Shown here: positions 18,440 through 28,367 of the stretch, piece after piece
Position numbering within the stretch: the first letter of the stretch is position 1
How the letters are laid out: each line of letters opens with the position of its first letter
Assembly (NCBI RefSeq): GCF_000708675.1
Contig: NZ_JELR01000002.1
Location: 1,504,228 to 1,568,227 of the forward strand
Direction of reading: 5' to 3'
Source of the DNA: Microbulbifer sp. HZ11
Lineage (GTDB): Bacteria > Pseudomonadota > Gammaproteobacteria > Pseudomonadales > Cellvibrionaceae
DNA length: 64,000 bases
Position numbers and translations under genes: made by a program
The notes under the pieces: generated by a model
Seen by the model: only the letters and a program-made list of their open reading frames with translations
Database searches by the model: none
Told to the model about the DNA's origin: nothing

Positions 18440-18468
18440 TCGAGCGGGCGGGTCTGGCTGCTTGGGAG

Positions 18469-19392
18469 TCACGGACTCTGCAATTGGCACTGGTTGATGG
18501 CATCGCGCAGCATATCGATGGCGCGGTGCCGCGGGAAGCTGGCACGCCAGGCCAGGGCCACGGTGCGCTGCGGCGCTGGCGTCACAAACGGGCGGGTCAC
18601 CAGTACCCCGGTGGCGTACTGTGAGGCCGCGGCGGCGGACAGCGGCAGCACGGTAATACCAAGGCGCGAGGCCACCATATGGCGCAGGGTTTCCAGGGAG
18701 CTGCCGTCGGCGGCAGTGCGGATATGGCCGCTGCCGGCTTCTTTTTCGATGGACTGCTGCAATTGTGGGCAGGCTTCCAACACCTGATCCCGGAAACAGT
18801 GGCCTTCGCCCAGCAGTAGGACATTGTCTTCACACAGCTGTTCCGGGCTCAGTGCCTCAAACTCTGCCAGAGGGTGATCCGACGGCATCAGTACCACGAA
18901 AGGCTCGTCGTACAGAGGTTGGGTAACCACATCCGGTTCGGTGAACGGCAATGCGATGATGACCGCATCCAGCTCGCCCTTGCGCAGGCGCTGACGCAGC
19001 GTTGAGGTGTAGCCCTCTTCCACGTACAGCGGCATCTGTGGGGCCAGTTGCTGAAGCTGGGGAATAAAGTGTGGGAACAGGTAGGGGCCGATGGTAAAGA
19101 TGGCCCCTACGGACAGTGGGCTGCTCAGCTGATCTTTGCCAGCACTGGCGATGTCTTTGATGGCTGCGGACTGCTCCAGTACCAGTTGGGCCTGGGCGAC
19201 AATACGCTCTCCCAGAGGCGTGGCCTGGACGCGGGTCTTGGAGCGTTCAAACAGGGCGACGCCCAGCTCCTTCTCCAGCTTTTTCACCGCGATAGACAGG
19301 GTCGGCTGGCTCACAAAACAGCGCTCCGCAGCGCGGCCGAAATGCTGTTCCTGAGCCAGGGTGACGATGTAACGAAGTTCGTTCAGTGTCAT
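18469..19392 (-). CDS. oxyR: Hydrogen peroxide-sensing LysR-type regulator OxyR
   Basis: OxyR activates peroxide-defence genes when H2O2 oxidises it. The 307-residue protein has an N-terminal LysR helix-turn-helix (about 3-60) and a substrate-type sensor domain. The redox pair is present at exactly the canonical numbers, Cys199 in GEGHCFRDQ and Cys208, which distinguishes it from other LysR regulators. recG follows, as in several pseudomonads. The divergent spacer to the GlsB gene holds several AT-rich ATAG/CTAT words that could be OxyR sites, but I could not define a clear one. Confidence 0.94.
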   Translation of the reverse strand: MTLNELRYIVTLAQEQHFGRAAERCFVSQPTLSIAVKKLEKELGVALFERSKTRVQATPLGERIVAQAQLVLEQSAAIKDIASAGKDQLSSPLSVGAIFTIGPYLFPHFIPQLQQLAPQMPLYVEEGYTSTLRQRLRKGELDAVIIALPFTEPDVVTQPLYDEPFVVLMPSDHPLAEFEALSPEQLCEDNVLLLGEGHCFRDQVLEACPQLQQSIEKEAGSGHIRTAADGSSLETLRHMVASRLGITVLPLSAAAASQYATGVLVTRPFVTPAPQRTVALAWRASFPRHRAIDMLRDAINQCQLQSP

Positions 19393-19636
19393 GGCAAACG
19401 CAATCAGATGAATCTTGGCGATAGAGTTTATTCATAAACACCCCCCTACGGCCAGTAAAACTGCCGGCACTCCGCTGGTCGCCTGTGTAAATGTCTCAAA
19501 CTAGAAAAAAATGCTATTAGAAATGTTTATAGTTAGTAATTTTTGCTATTAACTACCGATCCGAACCGGTGATCTGGCGCTTTTTTTGCTATACATGGAA
19601 GGCAAGTGTTCGAAATACACAAAGCGGAGAATCGCT

Positions 19637-19891
19637 ATGGGAATCTTGTCTTGGATTATTCTCGGTTTAATTGCTGGCGCACTGGCCAAGTGGATCATGC
19701 CCGGCCCGGATCCGGGTGGTTGGATCGTGACCATGATCATCGGTATTGTCGGCGCCTTTATCGGCGGCTGGGTTGGCAGCTTTGTCGGCCTCGGAACTAC
19801 CGGCGGGCTGTCGTTGGGCAGCATTATCACCGCGGTAGTCGGTGCAGTGATTCTGCTGTTCATCTATCGGTTGGTGAAATCCCGAGGCTGA
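19637..19891 (+). CDS. GlsB/YeaQ/YmgE family stress response membrane protein
   Basis: An 84-residue, glycine-rich integral membrane protein with three hydrophobic segments, typical of the transglycosylase-associated (GlsB/YeaQ/YmgE) family. The start MGILSWIILGLIAGALAKW is the family signature. The ATG at 19637 has a GCGGAGA ribosome site; an in-frame start 17 codons upstream would add a non-conserved tail. These proteins are often induced by stress, but their activity is not established. It is transcribed away from oxyR. Confidence 0.85.
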   Translation: MGILSWIILGLIAGALAKWIMPGPDPGGWIVTMIIGIVGAFIGGWVGSFVGLGTTGGLSLGSIITAVVGAVILLFIYRLVKSRG

Positions 19892-20111
19892 CCGCCAAGC
19901 GGTTAGCAAAAAGGATGCCGGGCTCGCAGTGTACTGTGGGCCCGGTTCACAGACTTGATGGTCTGAATTGGCTATAAAGGGTCAATAGACTGCATACTCA
20001 CAGTAATTCACAGATTACACTCAAGTAACTATTCTAAGTGGCGCCCGATAGATTGCGGCGCGGCAATTGTTGGGATCGGAATTCGATACCCGGGGGTTTA
20101 ATCGAGCGGTT

Positions 20112-20990
20112 ATGGCAAAGGAAAAAGTCTGGATCTTCGGCTGTGGGGATCTGGGGACCCGTCTGGCATTGAAGCTGGATCGCAAGGCCTACGATGTTTT
20201 TGGTGTGCGACGCAATCCGCTGCAAGCGCTGGCCCGCAAGCGTCGAGCCGATGTGGTCAACTGGCGTCGTGGTGACGCCACCAAGGCAGAAGATATTCAT
20301 CGGCACCTGGCAAACGGTGCCGACGTCGTCATTGCCACCTTTACGCCCGGCGCCAGTACACCTCAGGCATACCAGCGCGCCTATGTAGAAACTGCCACCT
20401 GTCTGCGCCAGGCGCTCGCGGATATGGAAAGGCCTCCGCGTCTGTTGCTGTGGATCTCCTCCACTCGCGTGTACGGTCAAAGCGGAGACCAGTGGCTGGA
20501 TGAGCGCTCACAGCCCCTGCCCGGCAGCTTCCAGGGTGAAGCCTTGCTCGCTGCAGAAAAAATCGCCCAGCAGAGCGTGGTCGACACCTGTGTGGTGCGC
20601 TTTGCTGGAATCTATGGCCCGGGTCGCGATCGGCTCTTGTCTCAGGTTCGTGCCGGCCGCTGCGCACCACCCTCCCCGCCCCAGTTCAGCAATCGTATTC
20701 ACGTAGACGATGCGGTCGGCTTCCTTGCGCACCTCATCGACGGTCAGAAAAAGGGCATGCCACTGGAGAAGCTGTATATCGGCGCTGACTGCACGCCGGT
20801 GCCCATGTACGAGCTGCAGAGCTGGTTGGCCAAATCCATGGGTTACACCAGTGCGCACCTGCGCGAAGAAGTCGCCACCAGTGAGCGGCGCTCCAAGAAA
20901 ATGAGTAACAAACGTATGCTGGATAGCGGGTACAAGATGCTGTATCCCGACTACCGCGCTGGCTACCGCACCCTGCTGGAAAACGACTGA
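20112..20990 (+). CDS. NAD(P)-dependent epimerase/dehydratase-like protein (YeeZ type)
   Basis: A 292-residue short-chain dehydrogenase-fold protein. The N-terminal Rossmann motif is GCGDLG (10-15), and an ISSTRVYGQ segment follows the fifth strand. The usual Tyr-x-x-x-Lys pair is not obvious, as in the YeeZ subgroup. The substrate is unknown. I chose the ATG at 20112 because it places the Rossmann strand at the N-terminus as in relatives; an earlier in-frame start adds 15 residues with no similarity. It has no co-directional close neighbour. Confidence 0.8.
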   Translation: MAKEKVWIFGCGDLGTRLALKLDRKAYDVFGVRRNPLQALARKRRADVVNWRRGDATKAEDIHRHLANGADVVIATFTPGASTPQAYQRAYVETATCLRQALADMERPPRLLLWISSTRVYGQSGDQWLDERSQPLPGSFQGEALLAAEKIAQQSVVDTCVVRFAGIYGPGRDRLLSQVRAGRCAPPSPPQFSNRIHVDDAVGFLAHLIDGQKKGMPLEKLYIGADCTPVPMYELQSWLAKSMGYTSAHLREEVATSERRSKKMSNKRMLDSGYKMLYPDYRAGYRTLLEND

Positions 20991-21029
20991 GCCGGAAAAC
21001 AGCTCAAAAAGACAGGTCTAAAGCGAACG

Positions 21030-21063
21030 GCGCCGCTCTTGGTCGACCAATCGCGAGCGGCGC
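21030..21063. terminator. GC-rich hairpin between the epimerase-like gene and ridA
   Basis: GCGCCGCTC at 21030-21038 pairs with GAGCGGCGC at 21055-21063, with GGTCGACC in the loop. It lies between two convergent genes. No T-run follows, so its role as a terminator is uncertain. Confidence 0.45.
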
Positions 21064-21095
21064 AAGCATGCCCCGGGTTAACCCCGGAAATGGTC

Positions 21096-21479
21096 TCAGA
21101 TTACCAGAACCCCTTCCGCTTCGAACTGCGCGCCTTTCGGCAGCTGGCTGACACCCACCGCAGCGCGCGCCGGAAACGGCTTGGTGAACATCTCTTCCAT
21201 CACCTCATTCACCGTGGCGAAATTGCTCAGGTCGGTGAGATAGAGATTCAGTTTTACCAGATCATCCAGCGAACCATTGGCCGCCTCGCACACCGCCTGC
21301 AGATTCTTGAATACCTGCACTGCCTGCTCGCGGAAGTCGTCGGAAACCAGCTCCATCGTCTCCGGAACCAGCGGGATCTGACCGGACAGATAGATAGTGT
21401 TATCGACTTTCACTGCCTGTGAATAACTGCCGATAGCCGCCGGTGCTTTATCCGTTTTTATCACTGCACGATTAGGCAT
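21096..21479 (-). CDS. ridA: Reactive intermediate/imine deaminase RidA
   Basis: RidA hydrolyses reactive enamine/imine intermediates made by PLP enzymes such as threonine dehydratase. The 127-residue product has the YjgF/RidA fold signature: AIGSYSQAV near the start, YLSGQIPL, and the P-A-R-A-A-V-G-V block that contains the catalytic Arg. The ATG at 21479 follows GGGAGAGG; the longer open frame upstream is not conserved. It is downstream of spoT on the same strand, a common arrangement, though 288 bases separate them here. Confidence 0.95.
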   Translation of the reverse strand: MPNRAVIKTDKAPAAIGSYSQAVKVDNTIYLSGQIPLVPETMELVSDDFREQAVQVFKNLQAVCEAANGSLDDLVKLNLYLTDLSNFATVNEVMEEMFTKPFPARAAVGVSQLPKGAQFEAEGVLVI

Positions 21480-21767
21480 GGATGACCTCTCCCGGCCCGA
21501 ACGGGGCCACTTAGCTGAAAAAGAAAGCGGGAGAATATAGCGCGGTTTGAAAGGCTTGGGGAGCAGAGGAAAGGTCGAAATCCCCAGATGCGGAACCTGT
21601 CCACAATCCGGGAAAATTACCGCAAAAGCCCACCAAGATTCACAAGTTAGTCGCAATAAGCGTCCGCCAAAATTCAAGCGGCTGGCGTAACGGGGAAGGT
21701 CCGTTTCCGGTACCCGTCCGATAAACGGGTGTCCAGGAGGTTGTTTGGGCGGGGGGGCTACCGGGAA

Positions 21768-23885
21768 TCAGGGACGAGCGATCTTGATAACCGCGGGCAG
21801 GTTGCGAAGCCGTTTCATAACCTGCGCCAGATGCACCCGGTTAGCGACCTCCAGCGTGAGCGCTATCACGCTGTGCTGAGCGTCTTTCTCGTCGACATGG
21901 ATCTGCTCGATACTGGCGCCCTCCTCGGTAATACGCGTGGCCAGACGGGCAATAATCCCCCGCTCGGATTCCACTTCGACCCGCACATCGCCGAGAAACT
22001 CACCCTTCACATCCGGCGACCAGGCTACCGCCATAATATTTTCCGGGTGCTCGCGCAGCTCCGCCGCATTGCGGCAGGTATCCCGGTGCACCACCACTCC
22101 CTTGCCGGAACTGATGTGCCCCATGATGGTATCTCCCGGAATCGGGCGACAGCAGCGGGCAAAGCTGATCAGCATGCCCTCCTGGGCATCGATGGTCAGC
22201 GGCGATGAAATATTGCTCGCCTCTGTCTCCATGGTGCCCGGCGGCACCAGCAGTTTTGCTGCAGAAAACGCCGCGCGATTCCCCAGCCCGATCTCCTCGA
22301 GAAGATTGTCGAACGTCTCGCACTTGGCCTCTTTTACCCCGCGCTTGATCTGCTCTTCTTCCAAGTCGGAAATTTTCAGATGGAACTTGGTCAGCGCTTT
22401 TTCCAGCAGGCGCCGCCCCAGCTCGATGGAGTCGTGATGGCGCTGATGCTTGAGGTAGTGGCGAATCGCACTGCGTGCCTTCGCCGTCACCACGAAGTTG
22501 AGCCAGTTGGGGTTTGGCTGCACATTTTTGCTGGTAAGGATTTCGACTTTTTGCCCACTTTCCAGCGGTTGCGACAGTGGCGCCAGGCGCTGATTGATGC
22601 GTACCGCCACACAGGAATTGCCGATATCCGTATGCACTGAATAGGCGAAGTCCACTGCGGTGGCACCTGCGGGCAGATCGATAATTTTGCCCTTCGGGGT
22701 AAACACGTAAACTTCGTCCGGGAACAGATCGATTTTTACGTTCTCGATAAATTCCAGCGAGTCGCCGGCGCGTTGCTGCATCTCCAGCAGGCCCTGCACC
22801 CAGCGGCGCGCGCGCACCTGGCTGGTGCCGCCGGTATTGAGTACCTCATCCCCGGAGGACTTGTACAGCCAGTGGGCGGCAATACCGCTGTTGGCCATCT
22901 CGTCCATTTCTTTGGTGCGGATCTGCACCTCGATGGGCACCCCGTGCATACCGAGTAGCACCGTGTGCAGCGACTGGTAACCGTTGGATTTGGGGATGGC
23001 GATATAGTCTTTGAATTCGCTGATCACCGGCTTGTAAAGGTTGTGGATAACCCCGAATGTCCGGTAACAGGTATCGACACTGTCGACGATGATGCGGAAG
23101 GCGTAGACGTCCATGATTTCCTTGAACGACTTCTTCTTCGAGCGCATCTTCTGGTAAATACTGTATAGGTGCTTTTCGCGGCCGATCACCAGCGCGTCGA
23201 TATTCTCCCGGTCAAGACGCAGCTCGATGGCATTCTGGATCTTCTCCAACAGCTCCTTGCGGTTGCCGCGGGCCGCCACCAGCGCTGCGCGCAGGCGACT
23301 GGCGCGCAGCGGATAGATGGCAAAGAAGGAGCGGTCTTCGAACTCGATCCGCACATCGTTCATGCCCAGGCGGTTGGCGATGGGGGCGTAGATCTCGAGG
23401 GTCTCGCGGGCAATGCGCGCGCGCTTCTCCGGCTTCAGTGAGCCGAGGGTACGCATGTTGTGCAGGCGGTCGGCGAGCTTCACCAGGATCACGCGGATAT
23501 CCCGCGCCATGGCCAGGGCCATTTTCTGGAAGTTCTCCGCCTGCTTTTCCGCCGGGCTGTCGGTCTCGAACTGGGTCAGTTTGGAGACGCCGTCCACCAG
23601 ATCCGCAATTTCCTCCCCGAACTGCTCCGCCAGCGCCGCCTTGGGGATACCGGTATCCTCGATGACATCGTGCAGCATGGCCGCCGCCAGGCTCTGGGCG
23701 TCCATATGCATGCCGGCCAGAATGGTGGCTACCGCGAGGGGGTGGGTAATATAGGGCTCTCCGGAACGTCGTTTCTGGCCCTCGTGGGCCTGCTCCGCGT
23801 AAAAGTAGGCGCGGCGGACGAACTGGATCTGGTCGGGGGGGAGATAGGACGAGAGGCGATGGGCCAGACTGTCGATAGTGTGCAA
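21768..23885 (-). CDS. spoT: Bifunctional (p)ppGpp synthetase/hydrolase SpoT
   Basis: SpoT makes and degrades the alarmone (p)ppGpp. The 705-residue protein has, in order, an HD hydrolase domain with His72-Asp73 in MLHDVIEDT, a synthetase domain with GYQSLHT and EVQIRT, a TGS domain (about 385-450), and a C-terminal ACT domain. The intact HD residues support hydrolase activity, which distinguishes it from RelA. It lies in a gmk-rpoZ-spoT cluster, the usual order. Confidence 0.97.
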   Translation of the reverse strand: MHTIDSLAHRLSSYLPPDQIQFVRRAYFYAEQAHEGQKRRSGEPYITHPLAVATILAGMHMDAQSLAAAMLHDVIEDTGIPKAALAEQFGEEIADLVDGVSKLTQFETDSPAEKQAENFQKMALAMARDIRVILVKLADRLHNMRTLGSLKPEKRARIARETLEIYAPIANRLGMNDVRIEFEDRSFFAIYPLRASRLRAALVAARGNRKELLEKIQNAIELRLDRENIDALVIGREKHLYSIYQKMRSKKKSFKEIMDVYAFRIIVDSVDTCYRTFGVIHNLYKPVISEFKDYIAIPKSNGYQSLHTVLLGMHGVPIEVQIRTKEMDEMANSGIAAHWLYKSSGDEVLNTGGTSQVRARRWVQGLLEMQQRAGDSLEFIENVKIDLFPDEVYVFTPKGKIIDLPAGATAVDFAYSVHTDIGNSCVAVRINQRLAPLSQPLESGQKVEILTSKNVQPNPNWLNFVVTAKARSAIRHYLKHQRHHDSIELGRRLLEKALTKFHLKISDLEEEQIKRGVKEAKCETFDNLLEEIGLGNRAAFSAAKLLVPPGTMETEASNISSPLTIDAQEGMLISFARCCRPIPGDTIMGHISSGKGVVVHRDTCRNAAELREHPENIMAVAWSPDVKGEFLGDVRVEVESERGIIARLATRITEEGASIEQIHVDEKDAQHSVIALTLEVANRVHLAQVMKRLRNLPAVIKIARP

Positions 23886-23943
23886 AGCCGCGATCGCCTC
23901 TTAAATTACCTGCAAATCCTGCATTAATACGTCGTAAATAGGA

Positions 23944-24207
23944 TTACAGATCCTGCTCGGACAGGAATACCGGCGCCGGTGCCGCGTGCTGTACCGGCTC
24001 TTCTTCCGGCTCATCCAGGATGCTGGCGTCAACAAAGCCTTCTTCGATTTCGCGCAGGGCGATAACAGTGGGCTTGTCGTTTTCTTCCGGCACAAACGGG
24101 TCGCGGCCGCCGGTGGCGATCTGACGAGCGCGCTTGCTGCCCACAATCACCAGCTCAAAACGGTTGTCTACGTGGTCGAGGCAATCTTCAACGGTAATAC
24201 GTGCCAT
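23944..24207 (-). CDS. rpoZ: RNA polymerase omega subunit
   Basis: Omega helps assemble RNA polymerase and, with beta-prime, forms a (p)ppGpp site in E. coli. The 87-residue protein begins [10 protein letters not shown] and contains [14 protein letters not shown], the defining segment. The ATG at 24207 is the conserved start. It is followed by spoT after 58 bases. gmk is upstream on the same strand but is separated from it by a copy of the dispersed repeat. Confidence 0.96.
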   Translation of the reverse strand: MARITVEDCLDHVDNRFELVIVGSKRARQIATGGRDPFVPEENDKPTVIALREIEEGFVDASILDEPEEEPVQHAAPAPVFLSEQDL

Positions 24208-24370
24208 AAATCTTCTGTTCCAGTGTGTAAGTTCGCCCGGCTGGGCAAAATTGACGAATTCTGTTGTCGGTGCGGTCAGCGCCTGCACAGACGGGGTTGA
24301 CTATTCTACCGGACCGCGCGGTGTACGCAAATCGAACAATGCTTAAAGGCGCAACACGGGTCGATGCGAA

Positions 24371-24541
24371 GGTGGCGATGCCGGGTATAGGGTTGTGAGA
24401 CGTTGATTCGCTTCGCTCACCCTGCGGGCGCCTTTGGCGTCCAAAGCGAACGCTTTGTCTGCGAGAGGGACCTCGCGGAAGAGCCCCCATGGATGGGTTC
24501 ACGGCGTGTCTCACAACCCTATACCCGGCAGCGTCACCGCC
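24371..24541. repeat. Dispersed inverted-repeat element, copy C (gmk-rpoZ spacer)
   Basis: The arms, 24371-24401 and 24508-24541, share 23 consecutive paired bases starting TGCCGGGTATAGGG. The interior holds the CCCCCATGGATGGGTTCACGG block in the orientation opposite to copies B and E, plus small hairpins such as GCGAG-AGGGA-CTCGC. It fills about half of the 353-base gap between gmk and rpoZ; the rest shows nothing recognisable. Confidence 0.85.
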
Positions 24542-24560
24542 ACGAAATCTGTTTAGAGCT

Positions 24561-25418
<858 letters not shown>

Positions 25419-25424
25419 CTAGCG

Positions 25425-26669
25425 TTAATGACTAACGGAGGTGACTGTATCGTCTTTACTGGTAAAAACCAACACCCACCAGACAGCCACGCTTACCAGG
25501 CCATATCCGGCTACCGCGCCCCAGATGGCCTGAGGCAACAGGGGAATGGTGGCGCCAAGTAGTGCCAGGCGTCCGATTTCCCACCGGCGAGTGCGGGGCT
25601 CGCCGTCGAGGATACGACCGTTGATGACCAGGCCGATCACCAGCATCAGCACCATCAGCGCAGTGAGCCCGTAGCCGAGCTCCTTGCTGAATTGCAGTAA
25701 CGCCAGGGTTGCCACGGAATAGGTCAGGTGCTGGACCAGGGCGTACCAGCGCAGGCCGCGGGTGATCTGGGGGTCGAAGCGGTGGAAATTGTCGAGGTCG
25801 CCACTGGGGACGGGCATCGCCGCTTCCGCATCTGCCGGCCGGTAGCCAGTGGCGCGGAACCAGAGGGTGAACTTCTCCTTCCAGCTTTTGGTGTACATCG
25901 CGTCCAGCCACATGCGCTTGAAGTGCTGCAGGTTGGCGGCCAGGGGGTCGAAGGTATTCAGGGGTTTGCGCACGCCGTAGATACAGGGTTCCTCATCCAG
26001 CTCTTCCTGGTAGGTGCCGAACAGGCGATCCCAGATGATCAACACGCCGCCGTAGTTGCGGTCTACATACACCTTGTTCTGGGCGTGGTGCACCCGGTGG
26101 TTGGAGGGGGTGACCAGGATCCACTCCATCCAGCGGACTTTGGGGAATTTCTGGGTGTGGACCCAGAACTGGTAGATCAGGTCGATGGCGCCGGCGGTAA
26201 TCAGCACTTCAGGGGGCATGCCGATCAGCAGCAACGGCAGATAGAAGATCCAGCCCAGAGGCACCAGGTCGCTGGACTGGCGCAGGGCGGTGGTGAGGTT
26301 GTAGTCCTCACTCTGGTGGTGCACCAGATGTTCCGCCCAGAAGATATTGATCTCGTGGCAGATACGGTGCTTCCAGTAGTAGCAGAAATCATAGGCGATC
26401 ACCGCCAGCACCAGGTGCCAGGGATTATCCAGGGACCAGTGGATGCCAAGGCTCTGGTAAGTGGGTTCCAGCCACTGGTACAGCGGGATATACAGCAGCA
26501 TCAGGATGCCCACCTTCACCAGCCCCAGAATGCGGCTCAATATGCCGGCACCCAGGCTGCCAATGGCGTCATTCAGGCGATACAGCCCCCAGCCGCGCCA
26601 GCGGTCGAGTGCCAGCTCGATCAGTACGGCAAGCAGGAAAAAGGGAATGGCAGCGGTGACTAAACCCAC
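25425..26669 (-). CDS. Sterol desaturase/fatty acid hydroxylase family membrane protein (AGMO-like)
   Basis: A 414-residue integral membrane di-iron enzyme. It has several N-terminal helices and the eight-histidine motif set: H101-x3-H105, H114-x2-H117-H118 and H191-x2-H194-H195, plus a further conserved His upstream. The histidine spacing and the added C-terminal helices resemble bacterial relatives of alkylglycerol monooxygenase (TMEM195) more than plain sterol desaturases. The substrate is probably a lipid. It stands alone, and I see no cofactor-synthesis gene beside it. Confidence 0.82.
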   Translation of the reverse strand: MGLVTAAIPFFLLAVLIELALDRWRGWGLYRLNDAIGSLGAGILSRILGLVKVGILMLLYIPLYQWLEPTYQSLGIHWSLDNPWHLVLAVIAYDFCYYWKHRICHEINIFWAEHLVHHQSEDYNLTTALRQSSDLVPLGWIFYLPLLLIGMPPEVLITAGAIDLIYQFWVHTQKFPKVRWMEWILVTPSNHRVHHAQNKVYVDRNYGGVLIIWDRLFGTYQEELDEEPCIYGVRKPLNTFDPLAANLQHFKRMWLDAMYTKSWKEKFTLWFRATGYRPADAEAAMPVPSGDLDNFHRFDPQITRGLRWYALVQHLTYSVATLALLQFSKELGYGLTALMVLMLVIGLVINGRILDGEPRTRRWEIGRLALLGATIPLLPQAIWGAVAGYGLVSVAVWWVLVFTSKDDTVTSVSH

Positions 26670-26948
26670 AGGAACCTCGGAAATTGTCTATATCGTTATG
26701 GTTTTTCTGGCCTCGCGGATAATGTTGCCACAGGCCGCGACGTGAACAATGTCCGCAGAGACCGGATTTCGAAATCCGTGTGCTTTAACCTGATGTATCA
26801 CCACCGGTCTGCATCGAATTACATGCTTGGGTGAAAAAGTAGAGCGCCCGGGCGGTGAGGTGCGTTAGCGGAATGGCTTTGAGCCGGGAAAGCAAACCCG
26901 ACGGCGTGGGTGGGGTCCGCCCTCGGTGTGGTGTAGTGCTGGTGCCGG

Positions 26949-27524
26949 TCAGCTGAAGAACTGTCGGGCGATCAACTCTTCGACAGCGCCCCGGTTTCCG
27001 GTGGCACGCAAATAACTCCGCAGCCCGATCAGCTGGATTTGTAGCTGTCGCGCGGCAAGTGCAGTATCGGTGTTCGCGGGAAGCTCGGCATTGGCGACCG
27101 CTTGTGACAGTGCCTGCTGAAACCGCTGTTCCGTTGCCGCCAGCAGTTTCCGGGTCTCGCTCAGCAGCTCCGCTTCACCCTCTTCGAGCTCCGACAGTGA
27201 TTTCGCCAGCAGGCACAGCTCACTTGGGGCGTCGTCTCCCCCCTCCAGAATCACGTGGCGTAAAAATGCGCGCAGACCATCGGTGACCCGGTGGTGTTCG
27301 CTCAGAATCTGCGCAAGCTGATCCGCCATACTTTCGGCGTAAAAATGCAAAACCTCGTTGAAAAGCCCGGATTTGCTGCCAAATGCTGCGTAAATGCTGC
27401 CGGGTTTGAGGTTGGTGGCCTGCTGTATATCCCGTGTGGAAGTGCCGTGATAACCCTTTTGCCAAAACAGGCGTGTAGCGCTCTCCAGCACTTCCCGGCG
27501 ATCGAATTTTGCCGTATTGGCCAT
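26949..27524 (-). CDS. TetR/AcrR family transcriptional regulator
   Basis: 191 residues with a TetR-type N-terminal helix-turn-helix (about 9-55; G-Y-H-G-T-S-T-R-D-I and the GSIYAAFGSKSGLF recognition segment) and a C-terminal ligand-binding helix bundle. This subtype often responds to electrophiles or quinones. It is divergent from the AhpD-like gene, with repeated operator-like words in the spacer, so it probably represses that gene and itself. The ligand is unknown. Confidence 0.88.
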   Translation of the reverse strand: MANTAKFDRREVLESATRLFWQKGYHGTSTRDIQQATNLKPGSIYAAFGSKSGLFNEVLHFYAESMADQLAQILSEHHRVTDGLRAFLRHVILEGGDDAPSELCLLAKSLSELEEGEAELLSETRKLLAATEQRFQQALSQAVANAELPANTDTALAARQLQIQLIGLRSYLRATGNRGAVEELIARQFFS

Positions 27525-27605
27525 GGTGCCTCACCTGGTGAGTGGGTTGAACAGGCGCTCAATTTTATGCCCGGGCGCGGCATTCGGCAAATCTGCGAAA
27601 AGGTG

Positions 27606-27658
27606 TTGAACGACTGCTCAAAATTGGGTAAGGTGTGAATTATTGATCGACTGCTCAA
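27606..27658. promoter_or_regulatory. Repeated operator-like words between the TetR gene and the AhpD-like gene
   Basis: TTGAACGACTGCTCAA (27606-27621) and TTGATCGACTGCTCAA (27643-27658) differ at one base and are partial palindromes (TTGA...TCAA). Their start points are 37 bases apart. They sit in the 212-base divergent spacer and are good candidates for the TetR operator. Confidence 0.6.
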
Positions 27659-27736
27659 AAATACTGATTCGTTGCTGTGGTTGGTCGAGCAGATCGCTAT
27701 CACTTACCAGATGACCCAGACACCCGGAGGTACGAT

Positions 27737-28279
27737 ATGTCCGATTTCAAGATTCACGATATCGAAAGCGCGCCTGAAGACAGCAAGTCCCTGTTGCAGA
27801 ACTCTATCGACGCCTTTGGTTCCATTCCCAACCTGCATGGGGTGATGGCAGAAGCGCCTACATCGCTGAAGTCCTATCAGGTGTTGCACGAACAGTTTCT
27901 CAACACGTCATTTTCTGCGGAAGAAAAGACCGTGGTATGGCAGGCCATCAATGTGGAGCACGGTTGCCATTATTGCGTGCCTGCCCACAGTGCCATTGCC
28001 AAATCTATGAAGGTAGACGACGAAATCAATGAGGCGCTGCGCAATAAAACGCCTCTGCCCACGGAAAAGCTGGAGGTACTGCGGGACACTACGCTGGCAA
28101 TCGTGCGCGACCGCGGCGTGGTTTCTGATGAAGTGTTGCAGCGCTTTTACGATGCGGGTTACGGCCACCAGCAATTGCTGGAAATCATTGTCGGCGTCGC
28201 GCAGAAGGTGATGAGCAATTACATCAATCACTTTGCTGATACACCGGTGGACAAACAGTTTCAGTCATTTGTGAAGTAA
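27737..28279 (+). CDS. Carboxymuconolactone decarboxylase/AhpD-like protein
   Basis: 180 residues of the CMD/AhpD-like fold. The redox motif E-H-G-C-H-Y-C-x-x-A-H (near residues 74-84) is present, and such C-x-x-C proteins usually act as thiol peroxidase-type antioxidants rather than decarboxylases. The ATG at 27737 has a CGGAGG ribosome site. It is divergent from the TetR regulator, which suggests induction by some stress compound. Confidence 0.85.
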   Translation: MSDFKIHDIESAPEDSKSLLQNSIDAFGSIPNLHGVMAEAPTSLKSYQVLHEQFLNTSFSAEEKTVVWQAINVEHGCHYCVPAHSAIAKSMKVDDEINEALRNKTPLPTEKLEVLRDTTLAIVRDRGVVSDEVLQRFYDAGYGHQQLLEIIVGVAQKVMSNYINHFADTPVDKQFQSFVK

Positions 28280-28311
28280 TCTGTTCCCGTCCCACAGATA
28301 CGACCCCGAGT

Positions 28312-28335
28312 AAAAAAGGCCGGCAAATGCCGGCC
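28312..28335 (-). terminator. Terminator of the subtilase gene
   Basis: On the minus strand GGCCGGC, loop ATTT, GCCGGCC and then TTTTTT, 33 bases after the stop codon. Confidence 0.88.
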
Positions 28336-28367
28336 AATCAAGGAGGGGGTATTTCTACTGACCGCTA

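Noticed and set aside
25728-26663. 311-codon open frame antisense to the sterol desaturase-like gene
   Set aside because: The histidine motifs show the minus-strand frame is real, so this one is a shadow.
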